Below, one piece after another: positions 14,631 to 22,802 of a DNA stretch of 64,000 bases. Under the pieces are notes generated by a model. The model was not told the origin of the DNA and did no database searches. It was given only the letters and a program-made list of their open reading frames with translations. How positions within the stretch are numbered: the stretch's first letter is position 1; each line of letters starts with the position of its first letter. This DNA is from a virus: the IMG/VR virus record IMGVR_UViG_3300027733_000042, positions 1-64,000 of that record. One strand, given 5' to 3'. The position numbers and the translations under genes are program-made.

Positions 14631-16235
14631 ATGTTTTTAGATAAACGACAATACACACAAATCTATGAAAATTACTTAAATCCAGTTCTTGAACAGGGAC
14701 CTGCTGTAATTTCAGACGATTTAAACACTCGACTTAAAGGGTATTTAGATAATGACCAACTTCTTACGAAGCTCGGAGAAATCCTAACTGCTCACGACAA
14801 AGGAGAATATGAATTAACTGATCTTGATAAAAAGACATTTGGTATATCTGACGAAGATAGACTATTTGTAAAGGTTGATAAATCAGAAAAGGGTGATCCT
14901 AAGTTTTTTATGTGGATCATGAATGATCAGTTTCTATGGGGCGATCTAGATATGGAAACAGCAGCAGCTATCTTAAAAGCCGGCGGTGAAGGAACTGACT
15001 GGACAGAACGCGGAGTAATTGGTTCAATTGGAAGTTTCTTTGGAGGAAATGGTTCTGGTGATGCTGGAACAGATGAAGGAACAATTGCATCTCTTGCTGG
15101 AGCATTCGCACAGATTGCTGCAGAAAAGAGTGTCGATCCACAAATCTATTTTGATAAACTTGATGCTGTTTTCAAAGATAAGTATAACAAGTCAATTAAA
15201 GATTTTATGGAAGAGGAATTTAGCGGGTATGGAGAAGTAGTTTCATGTAATCTATATCGTCGTAAAATTGAAGCATCAGTATTACGGGGATTGAATATTT
15301 GGAGTATACTCGGAGATGTAGCATTAACTATTGTTACCTTTGGAGGATCTGCATCATTTACTGCAGGTTTAAAAGGTGCAGAAATTGCAAACGCTACATC
15401 AAAGGCAAGTAAATTAGCAAAAGCAACTGGCATGGCACAGGCAAGTGCAACACTCGGTAGAGGAATTGGAGCGTTAGCTGATATTACAAGATTAAGTGCA
15501 GTATTTGCAAAATTAGAAAAAGCACGTCAAATTGCAGCTTTAGAAAAAATTGGAGTATCTGCAGGAAAAACGATTGAATATAATCGTGGTGGAAAAATGA
15601 TAGCGCATGAAGTTGTTTCAGTAGGCGAAGGCGAAGTTAAATTAATGGTAAAAGGAACGAAACAGACTTTCTCTACACCATTTGAAAGAGTACCTGGATA
15701 TCTTACTCCGGAAAAAGCAACCGAGTTATTTACCGTTGCTGGAGTTAATTTAACTCCAATGGGAGTTCTAGCAGCTAAAAAGGCAGGAGATATTGGAACA
15801 TCTGGTTCAACTCCAGCTGGCGCTGAAGAGCCTGGAATAGCAACAAAGGGTGCAGAAGCTATGGGATGGTATGATACAATGGCGGCAGATCCGAGTGCAT
15901 ATATTGCAAATGCAAAACAGCAAGGAGCATCAGATATTGCATCAATGTTACTTGATCTTAAAAACGGTAGCGGATTATTTGGAAACACTACTGACCAAGA
16001 AGAGTGTTCAATTGCTTTACTTATTACTGGATTAACTCCAGAAATGGCAAAAGAAGTTAGTATCGCATACGGAAAGATTGATGCTAAAATGAATGTCTAT
16101 GCAGTATTAGATGATGAACTTGGTGGAGATATTGCAACCCTAGCAAAAGCATACTGGACAGGTTGTACCGGCGAAGGTGATGAATATAAAGAATCAATCA
16201 CAAATTTACTTGAAAAGATTAAGAAGAAAGATTAA
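14631..16235 (+). CDS. Probable ejected membrane-active protein, 534 aa
   Basis: 534 aa. A long hydrophobic and Gly/Ala-rich stretch lies at about 220-280 (LNIWSILGDVALTIVTFGGSAS...). Two segments, near 145-205 (GTDEGTIASLAGAF, KYNKSIKDFMEEEFSG) and 460-515 (DQEECSIALLITGL, LDDELGGDIATLAKAYWTG), faintly resemble annexin-like repeats; this is only a by-eye resemblance. Together with the packaged neighbours it may form a pore or channel for DNA delivery. Its stop overlaps the stop of the convergent 633-aa gene by 4 nt. Confidence 0.6.
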   Translation: MFLDKRQYTQIYENYLNPVLEQGPAVISDDLNTRLKGYLDNDQLLTKLGEILTAHDKGEYELTDLDKKTFGISDEDRLFVKVDKSEKGDPKFFMWIMNDQFLWGDLDMETAAAILKAGGEGTDWTERGVIGSIGSFFGGNGSGDAGTDEGTIASLAGAFAQIAAEKSVDPQIYFDKLDAVFKDKYNKSIKDFMEEEFSGYGEVVSCNLYRRKIEASVLRGLNIWSILGDVALTIVTFGGSASFTAGLKGAEIANATSKASKLAKATGMAQASATLGRGIGALADITRLSAVFAKLEKARQIAALEKIGVSAGKTIEYNRGGKMIAHEVVSVGEGEVKLMVKGTKQTFSTPFERVPGYLTPEKATELFTVAGVNLTPMGVLAAKKAGDIGTSGSTPAGAEEPGIATKGAEAMGWYDTMAADPSAYIANAKQQGASDIASMLLDLKNGSGLFGNTTDQEECSIALLITGLTPEMAKEVSIAYGKIDAKMNVYAVLDDELGGDIATLAKAYWTGCTGEGDEYKESITNLLEKIKKKD

Positions 16236-18133
16236 AACCTAGAATAAGGGATAATATAACGAAGGTGTGAAAGTGATTCTTTTACACCTTTTTCTTTTTC
16301 TGAATGAGTCGTCGCATTTGCAAGTTCTGGAGTATCTACTGTTCCTTTACGAACACTATTCCAAAAATCTTCAAACTGATCATCAGTATCACCATATTTT
16401 TTATAGATTACTGGAATAATACTTGGCTGACCAAATAATTTGGCATAATTGTTTTGATAATTTGTAATTCTATCAAATGTTTCTTTTTCACTAGAATCAA
16501 AATTTGCTGCAGGCAGATATGTTGCGCCAGCCTCTTCTTTTTGTTTGTGAATATCTTGTGCAATCCATGTCTGCATAGCCGAATTTCCCCAATATTTAAT
16601 TTCTTCTTCCTTATATCCAGCCTTCTGTGCGTCGACTCCAGTAATTAATTTAATAATCTGTTTTCCAATGAATAGTGAAAGTTGACCTGCAGATTTTGTG
16701 ACTCTCCAGCCTTTCTTTAAGAAATATTTACCGACTCCTTCAAGCATCTTAGTATTAGATGATGCAACGCTTGAATAATATTTAGCAATTGCTTTTTCTT
16801 CGCCAACTGCAAATAAACCAGTTGCTTTTTTATCAAATACTTTGACTAGGTGCTCTGCTGGAAATTCTTTAGTTAGAAGCTTGCCGTCTGATCCGATAAT
16901 TTTTGCAGTTTGTGTAACTGGATCGATTTCCATTGCGATTTTGCTATCCTTTAGCATAGCCTCAACTGCAACATCTGCGTCCTTTGCTGCAAGATCAAGA
17001 GCGACTTTTTCAGCTTCACCAAATTCTTTTGAAAAGTTACCAAGTTTTTCTCCATACTTTGAGAAAGCTTTGCCCATTGTTTCAAAGAAACCTTTCAACG
17101 GCTTACCGATAAATGGAATCCAGCCAACCACTTTTCCAACAAATGCTTCAAAGAATTTTCCAAGCATGCCAGTAGCTTTGCCTAAAGCCTCAGTAACATT
17201 TTTTGCAATAAATCTTAATAATTTAATAGCTGGGCCACTCTCTTTTGCTGGTAATTTAGCTAGCATTTCGCCGCCTTCTTTACTTCCGCCTTTCATCATT
17301 GCCATAATTACTGGCTCTGCGGCGTTTGCTCCAGGTTTAAGAAGCTTTATCATATCTCCTGCACCAAATACCAATGCTCCGATTAATGAAATACAGCCTA
17401 ATAGCCATTTACCTCTAATGAAATAGATGATTGCGTTAATAATATCGGCAATGGCACCGACTCCGGGAATAATAAAATCACCAAATGCTCCAATAATATC
17501 AAGTAACAGATGCAGAATACCGATCGGCGATCCGCCTTCAGTAATTCCATCGTATAAACTATTTAGAAAGCCTAAAACTCCACCTTTACTATGTTGAGTT
17601 GCAGCTCCTCCAGCAAGGGCTGCATCAAACTCTTCTGGAGTTCCTGCAATTTGACCTGCTGGTGCAGGTGGAGTAGTAGATGCAGTTGCCGGTTTTGCGC
17701 CGCCAATTAGAGCAGCTTTTAATTGATCTCCAAATTGAGTAGTTGGAATCGCGGCTGCTGCCTGTTCAGTAAGTAGAGTAGTAAGTTTATCTTTTACACG
17801 AAGTCTAAAAATTTCAGCGGCTTCGTTTATTTTAGTTGAATTTGGAACTTTTAGCTTAATTTTAGCCTGTTCAAGTATCTCATTCTTTCCTGAGATAAGT
17901 TCCTTATAGTAATTAGTAACTGCTTTTGCACCCTGATTTAAAATCATATCTAGGTGTAGGTCAAACGCAAGATTCTCCGGAATCGACATTTCAGCAAGAT
18001 TTAGCATCTTTGCTTCCCATTCAATGTTTTCAAAGGTTATTACTGGCGCAAAGATATGCTCATTTCCTTTGAAATATTCATTTATTAGTTTGGTTGACTC
18101 CGGTTGAGAGCCGTATGCTGAAACATATTTCAT
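16232..18133 (-). CDS. Probable ejected membrane-active protein, 633 aa
   Basis: 633 aa. Residues about 185-265 are strongly hydrophobic with the pattern IGILHLLLDIIGAFGDFIIPGVGAI... followed by IRGKWLLGCISLIGALVFGAGD. This GxGxIxD...GxW..A.ISLIxxxxxGxGD arrangement also occurs before toxin domains in polymorphic toxins and in membrane-inserting proteins. The flanks are helical. It ends in TAG and has a late box at 18161-18152. With its convergent neighbour it may form a membrane-crossing complex. No catalytic domain is recognised. Confidence 0.6.
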   Translation of the reverse strand: MKYVSAYGSQPESTKLINEYFKGNEHIFAPVITFENIEWEAKMLNLAEMSIPENLAFDLHLDMILNQGAKAVTNYYKELISGKNEILEQAKIKLKVPNSTKINEAAEIFRLRVKDKLTTLLTEQAAAAIPTTQFGDQLKAALIGGAKPATASTTPPAPAGQIAGTPEEFDAALAGGAATQHSKGGVLGFLNSLYDGITEGGSPIGILHLLLDIIGAFGDFIIPGVGAIADIINAIIYFIRGKWLLGCISLIGALVFGAGDMIKLLKPGANAAEPVIMAMMKGGSKEGGEMLAKLPAKESGPAIKLLRFIAKNVTEALGKATGMLGKFFEAFVGKVVGWIPFIGKPLKGFFETMGKAFSKYGEKLGNFSKEFGEAEKVALDLAAKDADVAVEAMLKDSKIAMEIDPVTQTAKIIGSDGKLLTKEFPAEHLVKVFDKKATGLFAVGEEKAIAKYYSSVASSNTKMLEGVGKYFLKKGWRVTKSAGQLSLFIGKQIIKLITGVDAQKAGYKEEEIKYWGNSAMQTWIAQDIHKQKEEAGATYLPAANFDSSEKETFDRITNYQNNYAKLFGQPSIIPVIYKKYGDTDDQFEDFWNSVRKGTVDTPELANATTHSEKEKGVKESLSHLRYIIPYSRF

Positions 18134-18151
18134 TAATACAGAATCTTTCTT

Positions 18152-18161
18152 ATTATTTATC
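18152..18161 (-). promoter_or_regulatory. Late-type promoter box GATAAATAAT
   Basis: The recurrent box followed by AAGAAA, 18 nt upstream of the ATG of the 633-aa gene. Confidence 0.65.
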
Positions 18162-18174
18162 TAGACTACACAGG

Positions 18175-18279
18175 TTAGTTTTTAATTATCTTTTCAAAAA
18201 GAGAACTGCAGTTTCTTAAATAGCGGTTGTAATATTTATCTAAACGCTTGAAATCAATAGAATTGGGAGGATTGTGCAT
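18175..18279 (-). CDS. Small protein, 34 aa
   Basis: ATG at 18279 lies inside the last codons of the 62-aa gene in another frame, typical of coupled phage genes. It encodes 34 aa (MHNPPNSIDFKRLDKYYNRY...), basic and helical. Function unknown. Confidence 0.45.
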   Translation of the reverse strand: MHNPPNSIDFKRLDKYYNRYLRNCSSLFEKIIKN

Positions 18280-18442
18280 TTAAACGACCAATTAGTTCTC
18301 TAAATAGAGACACGTCATTTGTGCGGTTAAAAAATAGCACAACATATTTTGTCGCGGCTTCAATATGATCGACTGTTGTACAGCTTTCGATTACTCGAAT
18401 TACTTTCTGTTCTATTTCTTGATTAGTCATATGTGTTTTCAC
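18254..18442 (-). CDS. Unknown protein, 62 aa
   Basis: 62 aa, all-helical by composition (TNQEIEQKVIRVIESCTTVDHIEAATKYVVLFF). It overlaps the end of the glycosyltransferase-like gene by 20 nt, so it belongs to that operon. No recognised family. Confidence 0.6.
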   Translation of the reverse strand: MKTHMTNQEIEQKVIRVIESCTTVDHIEAATKYVVLFFNRTNDVSLFRELIGRLNAQSSQFY

Positions 18443-19493
18443 AATAGTTAAGGTAAGAATTAATAAAGGTTAAGTATGCCTTTTTCAAGTCGTCTTGGTC
18501 GCACTCATTTAAGTAAATAATGATTTCACGCAAATCATCCGGAGTATTAAACGAAAAAGTTTCACTTAAGAATGAAAATTTATATGAAACTGGGATCATT
18601 CCAAAAATCATCGCTTCATATATTCTGGCTGGAATAAATCGACGCTCGTCATATTTTTCTTTAGTAACATTAATCATTACTAAATATTTTTCAAGCGTTG
18701 ACCATACTGCTTGCCGCATATTTCGATAGGTCAATAGAATATTTGGTTGTAAATTTTCAAGGTCTTTTTGCTTTCCAATGAGTATTAATTTTACGACATT
18801 TGGATTTCGAATACTTGTTGTTGATAATAAACCTAACACGTCCATTAGAATTGAACTTTTTGAGTTTCCGCTCTTATAATTTGAAGTATCAATATTTCCA
18901 TAAAATACAGAAGCTTTCTCTTTTGTATAATTCTCTTTATGTACTGCGACACACTCTAATAAGAACCGATTAGATATTCCTGGAAAATCAATAGATGGAA
19001 TACTAATAGTTACTACGTCTCCATATATTTTATAAAATGATGTAGGCAATGAAAGATCAGTATCAAGTATTATGATATTTTCCTTAGTATAACCCGACGC
19101 AACTGCAGTATCAATAATCTCTTCGAAATCATGAGCATCTTTCCATTTTTTAGTAAGTGTTGAGATGTTTCTAAATCTAGCTTTAAGATATAGTTGTGAA
19201 TATTTTTTAGTACGAATATTATCCAATACTGTACTTAAATATAACCCATATTCATCAAACACATCGGTTCGATATTTAGCAAATACTTTTCCAAGATCAG
19301 TGTCTGGAAATTGAATACCCTTTGGGATTTCACCAGCCTGCAATTCCTTTGGGTAATACGAATAGAAATCAAATTTTTCGACTCCATACGATACTCTAAT
19401 TGAGTCGATCAACCCTAGTTGATATAATGAATGTCCTGGCGAGTCAATTGTGTGTAGGTCGATTAGACCAAAATATGCATATAGTGCTTTCAT
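18423..19493 (-). CDS. GT-B-fold glycosyltransferase (T4 beta-glucosyltransferase-like layout)
   Basis: 356 aa, close to T4 beta-glucosyltransferase (351 aa). The C-terminal part has the donor-site layout of GT-B enzymes: ASVFYGNIDTSNYKSG near 215, RRFIPARIYEAMIFGMIPVSY near 290, and a closing helix. The T4 enzyme has VIYGGSFRSGQRESK and TLRVWETMASDAVMLI in the same order. It could glycosylate modified bases in the phage DNA, or another acceptor. It is followed by a DNA glycosylase and a methyltransferase gene with overlaps, which supports a DNA-modification role but does not prove it. Confidence 0.65.
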   Translation of the reverse strand: MKALYAYFGLIDLHTIDSPGHSLYQLGLIDSIRVSYGVEKFDFYSYYPKELQAGEIPKGIQFPDTDLGKVFAKYRTDVFDEYGLYLSTVLDNIRTKKYSQLYLKARFRNISTLTKKWKDAHDFEEIIDTAVASGYTKENIIILDTDLSLPTSFYKIYGDVVTISIPSIDFPGISNRFLLECVAVHKENYTKEKASVFYGNIDTSNYKSGNSKSSILMDVLGLLSTTSIRNPNVVKLILIGKQKDLENLQPNILLTYRNMRQAVWSTLEKYLVMINVTKEKYDERRFIPARIYEAMIFGMIPVSYKFSFLSETFSFNTPDDLREIIIYLNECDQDDLKKAYLTFINSYLNYCENTYD

Positions 19494-19499
19494 ATTCTG

Positions 19500-19937
19500 T
19501 TATATTGATTTTAAGTTAACTGGTTTTATTAGATTTTCAGGTCGCTTGGCCCAAGCCAAATACGTATTTAATACTCCATCAGTCGGCATAACGGTCAAAT
19601 TTCCTTTCTGGAATATCTCCCAGGAATCTTGTGTATACTTACCTATTCCATATAATTCACTAGGTTCGGACCAATCTAGGGTCATCCAGTCTATCGAGAA
19701 TCGCCGAATAGTATTTGTTCGCCTATTCTTAAAGCCCAATGACGCAAGCAGATCTGCCATCTCAAATGGATCAGCACAGGCTGCTTCAAGAGCATTTGGA
19801 TATCTTCTAAAAAATTCTTCGCGAATCACATCTACCTGTTTTCTAGAAGTACAGTTTAACATGATACAACAAACGAGCATCCTCCACGGATGCTCGTTGT
19901 ATATTTCTTGTAGTAAATTATATGGACTATTTCTCAT
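19500..19937 (-). CDS. MBD4-like HhH-GPD DNA glycosylase
   Basis: 145 aa. The pattern follows the MBD4 glycosylase domain: MLVCCIMLNCTSRKQVD near 20-36, ADLLASLGFKNRRTNTIRRFS near 61-81, the helix-hairpin-helix LYGIGKY at 95-101 and the catalytic Asp of the GPD motif at about D120 (MPTDGVLNTY). MBD4 enzymes remove T or U opposite G, or damaged bases. No Fe-S cysteines are present. In a phage it may protect against deaminated cytosines or take part in a base-modification pathway. It overlaps the FkbM gene by 11 nt. Confidence 0.88.
   Translation of the reverse strand: MRNSPYNLLQEIYNEHPWRMLVCCIMLNCTSRKQVDVIREEFFRRYPNALEAACADPFEMADLLASLGFKNRRTNTIRRFSIDWMTLDWSEPSELYGIGKYTQDSWEIFQKGNLTVMPTDGVLNTYLAWAKRPENLIKPVNLKSI
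19873..19897. repeat. Perfect 10-bp inverted repeat inside the glycosylase gene
   Basis: ACGAGCATCC and GGATGCTCGT flank a 5-nt loop near the 5' end of the coding sequence. In the mRNA this is a very stable hairpin about 40 nt after the start. It is followed on the minus strand by TTGTTGT, so it is at best a weak terminator. It may tune translation of the gene. Confidence 0.6.
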
Positions 19938-20748
19938 CCGATTTCATCGCTACAAAGTGAGTGATAAAATTCTTACCATATTCAACATTTGGTAATCCTC
20001 GGATGATATCGAAACCTGCATTTTTGAAGATGCTCATGATTTCTTGGTATAGGGTGACACGATAGTTTTTATCTTTAGTTATCGTACGCATTGCATTAAA
20101 ATGCCATTCAACAATTACTAATCGAATATTTGACCAGTCTTTAACTGATTTGATTAATTCGTATTCGGCACCTTCAACATCCATTTTTATGGCAGTTGCA
20201 CCAGAGCTTGTAATTGCATCATTGATATTGATTGCCGGAACAGTAATTACGTCGCGACCTTTTACTGGAAGGATTGAGTGTTTGCCGGAGTCAGATGAAA
20301 TAAAGAAATCGATTGATGTTTCGTTATTTGGAACAATTGCTTTTTGTACAAATTCACAAGTTCCTTCAACATTATTTACTTTCACATTCTCTAATGCAAA
20401 ACTTACGTTATGTGGAAGAGCCTCATATGAAATAATCTTTTTGATCTTTGGAAACTGTTTTGCCATACGAATTGCAAAGAATCCTAAGTGACCACCAACA
20501 TCTAACCACGTATCTTCACGATTAAGTGAATGGTTTACATTTAACGGTGCTCCCATTCTTTCTGAAACGAATGGTTTAATATACTCGCCACTGTTTGGGC
20601 TTTTTGAAACGTTTGTTCCTACATTATACTTGACTTCATTAAGTCCTTTTCTAACATAAAATTTAAAATCAGAGTATTGGGTTTTCCAATCAACTAATTC
20701 AAGTTGGTCAAATTTTTTGGCAGTTGTAAAATCTATTCTAGTGTCCAT
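19927..20748 (-). CDS. FkbM-family SAM-dependent methyltransferase
   Basis: 273 aa. SAM-binding motif I is WLDVGGHLGFF at 81-91. The FkbM post-I and C-terminal signature KMDVEGAEYELIKS is near 188-201. FkbM enzymes methylate hydroxyl groups, often on sugars. Together with the adjacent glycosyltransferase this suggests building and O-methylating a glycan, on DNA or on a virion or host surface. It is the first gene of the operon reaching to about 18.2 kb. A degenerate late box may lie near 20811. Confidence 0.88.
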   Translation of the reverse strand: MDTRIDFTTAKKFDQLELVDWKTQYSDFKFYVRKGLNEVKYNVGTNVSKSPNSGEYIKPFVSERMGAPLNVNHSLNREDTWLDVGGHLGFFAIRMAKQFPKIKKIISYEALPHNVSFALENVKVNNVEGTCEFVQKAIVPNNETSIDFFISSDSGKHSILPVKGRDVITVPAININDAITSSGATAIKMDVEGAEYELIKSVKDWSNIRLVIVEWHFNAMRTITKDKNYRVTLYQEIMSIFKNAGFDIIRGLPNVEYGKNFITHFVAMKSDEK

Positions 20749-20865
20749 ATTAAAAATTAAGTGTTTACTTATTGTACTGTGCAGCTCAAATCGGTTTTGA
20801 TTAGTTTACATATTTATGCTGTTTTACTTTACATATTATACTATTTTTCTGGCTAATCTAAAATA

Positions 20866-20888
20866 AAAAAGGAGCATTTGCTCCTTTT
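20866..20888 (-). terminator. Rho-independent terminator
   Basis: The stem GGAGC/GCTCC (20884-20871) with loop AAAT is followed on the minus strand by TTTTTTATTTT. It closes the transcript carrying the frameshift gene pair. Confidence 0.8.
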
Positions 20889-20892
20889 TACT

Positions 20893-21150
20893 TTATAGTA
20901 CGTTAAGTGATTTTTCTTTAGGTCTTTTCTTTCGAGTTATATCTTCTGCTTTTGAGCTTTTCTTTTTGATGGGCGCGATCTTATGTACTTCTGATGTTGG
21001 ATATCGTTCACTTTTTGAGCCACACATTACTATGTATTCACCACTTAGTCCATTTACTCCAATTACTTTACCGATTTTTCCTTTTACTTCGACTGGATCG
21101 CCAATTTTAAATTTGATCTCTTTAGCTTTACCTTCGTTTACGCTAGTTCC
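20893..21150 (-). CDS. KOW/SH3-like domain made by -1 frameshift from the 532-aa gene
   Basis: An 85-aa open frame in the -1 frame after the slippery A-run. It has no start codon in its first half: the first ATG comes only after about 30 codons. The domain IKFKIGDPVEVKGKIGKVIGVNGLSGEYIVM has a KOW or SH3-like barrel pattern, followed by a Lys-rich tail. Continuing from the 532-aa protein it would make a fusion of about 613 residues. The terminator directly after its stop fits a real gene end. The alternative is a homopolymer sequencing error in one continuous gene. Confidence 0.6.
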   Translation of the reverse strand, partial: GTSVNEGKAKEIKFKIGDPVEVKGKIGKVIGVNGLSGEYIVMCGSKSERYPTSEVHKIAPIKKKSSKAEDITRKKRPKEKSLNVL

Positions 21151-22736
21151 TTTTTTTTTAATAGATCAAGACGAATAAATTCTTCTTTTAAATTATTGAT
21201 TGTTTTTTCAACAGATTCTCTAATGTCTTCAAGTTTGTTGATACTTTGAGCATCAAGATCAGTATTTGCACAAGACTCAGTTAATTTCTTAGCTGCTCCT
21301 TCTAATTTTTCGATATCTGCTAGGATAACCTTTTTTTGTTCTTCGATCTTCATAATCTCAGCAACTTCTTTGTTGATTTCAGTTCCGAAAATAGGGCTAA
21401 TATCGTAATTAAATTTAGTTTTAAAGAACTCAAACATTTCAAGTTCATTTACTTCATTCCATACTCTATCAGAAGTATTTACTTTTTCACAGATGAAGTA
21501 TTTGTCATTTAATTTAACAAGTACAGCTTCTGCCAGTGTTCTATCATTTGAAATTTCTTTAATAAAATCAAAATTGAATAGACAATTTGTATTTTCAATA
21601 ATCTTTGAAACTTTTGTTTTAACGACATTGTTCTCTAGTGCTAGAGCTTCAGATACATTTACTGCATTTGGAGTTCCGATTTTTGAACCATTTACATACA
21701 AGTCAACTCCTTTTTCTTCGTTTACTTTGAAACCAAGTTTAAAGTTTCTGATTGATTTTGATTCGACACCAAGACCATCGTCAGATTTAGCAAAACCTAG
21801 AGTTGCATATGCTTCACAAAGATCGTAGAAATTACCATACGTTGTTTTTACATAATTTGGGTCAACATCCGCAATTTTGAATGCTCCGTCTAAATGAATT
21901 TTTGATTCATTTCCAGCTAATCCTTTAGCTTCACGAATTGATAAAAAACGATTGTCAGTATAAACAATTAATCCGTCAGCTGTTTGCACGGCTGGAGAAA
22001 CTAGGTTGTTTATTTTAGTATCGAAGTTGCCTTCACCTAGAGTAAAATTTCCAGTTTGAGCGGATTCGATAATTGAAAGGTCATTAATTAATGCAGAAAC
22101 TGCAGGAACAGATGTTCCGTATTTGACCTTAAGAATATCTGCTGTATAACTTTCGTCAATCAGCATACGTTTTAAGTCCGAACTTACACCTGCATAAATT
22201 GCAGAGTTTAATGAATCCATTTGATAGATTGTATTTAGTACTGCAAGTTTTGATTGGTTTTCGTTTACATATTGTTTTACAGAAGCAACGCATTTTTTAA
22301 TAGTTACATCGTAATTGTATTGTTCAAACATGTTAATAAATGATGCACAGACTGCAAAATCTACTGCACCTTTGTTTAAATATGATTCAAATGAATCAAT
22401 TTTAGTCTTAACTAATGGATTACAGTATGCGTTAGATTCTTTAAGTAAATTGATTTTAGCTAAAAGATTTACTTCTTTTGCAATAGTTGTAACTTTTGCG
22501 TCCGGTGTGTTTGCACTTTCGTCAAATTTAGTTAGTAGGGTACTTAACTCAGGATTTTTAATCGTTTCGTTAATATATGCTAGTCCAGTTTTAAGATTTG
22601 CACTAACCAACGCAACGTTTTCTCCTAATGCAATCGATTTATTTGCGGATTCGACTATCATCTTTACTAATGGCTCAGAGCTCACAGACTTATTAGAATT
22701 GAGGTCGGCTAGCATTTTTTGCAAGAATTCGTTCAT
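21138..22736 (-). CDS. Unknown structural protein, 532 aa, with slippery site at its end
   Basis: 532 aa, mostly helical. An N-terminal helical bundle (MNEFLQKMLADLNSNKS...) of about 200 residues is followed by a beta-rich middle (about 225-420) and a C-terminal coiled coil (about 455-530). No membrane span. The unit has a late box at 22766-22757, so it is probably virion or assembly related. The frame ends eight codons after an A9 run that fits A-AAA-AAG slippage into the KOW-like frame. I do not recognise the family. Confidence 0.7.
   Translation of the reverse strand: MNEFLQKMLADLNSNKSVSSEPLVKMIVESANKSIALGENVALVSANLKTGLAYINETIKNPELSTLLTKFDESANTPDAKVTTIAKEVNLLAKINLLKESNAYCNPLVKTKIDSFESYLNKGAVDFAVCASFINMFEQYNYDVTIKKCVASVKQYVNENQSKLAVLNTIYQMDSLNSAIYAGVSSDLKRMLIDESYTADILKVKYGTSVPAVSALINDLSIIESAQTGNFTLGEGNFDTKINNLVSPAVQTADGLIVYTDNRFLSIREAKGLAGNESKIHLDGAFKIADVDPNYVKTTYGNFYDLCEAYATLGFAKSDDGLGVESKSIRNFKLGFKVNEEKGVDLYVNGSKIGTPNAVNVSEALALENNVVKTKVSKIIENTNCLFNFDFIKEISNDRTLAEAVLVKLNDKYFICEKVNTSDRVWNEVNELEMFEFFKTKFNYDISPIFGTEINKEVAEIMKIEEQKKVILADIEKLEGAAKKLTESCANTDLDAQSINKLEDIRESVEKTINNLKEEFIRLDLLKKKELA
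21150..21159 (-). other. Candidate -1 frameshift (or transcriptional slippage) site
   Basis: The zero-frame codons are TTA AAA AAA AAG GAA, containing the A-AAA-AAG heptamer used by E. coli dnaX for -1 frameshifting. After slippage reading continues GGA ACT AGC GTA and stays open for 85 codons. The run of nine A could also cause polymerase slippage. No strong downstream hairpin is seen. Confidence 0.55.
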
Positions 22737-22756
22737 TGTGGTAATGATTTATTTTA

Positions 22757-22766
22757 GTTTATTTAT
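22757..22766 (-). promoter_or_regulatory. Late-type promoter box GATAAATAAA
   Basis: A variant of the recurrent box 20 nt upstream of the 532-aa gene's ATG. Confidence 0.55.
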
Positions 22767-22802
22767 CTGACTTTTAGAGCAGATATTCATAATTTCCGGG
22801 AT

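Noticed and set aside
19873-19897. Transcription terminator inside the glycosylase gene
   Set aside because: The hairpin is perfect, but no U-run follows on either strand and it lies in an intact coding sequence.
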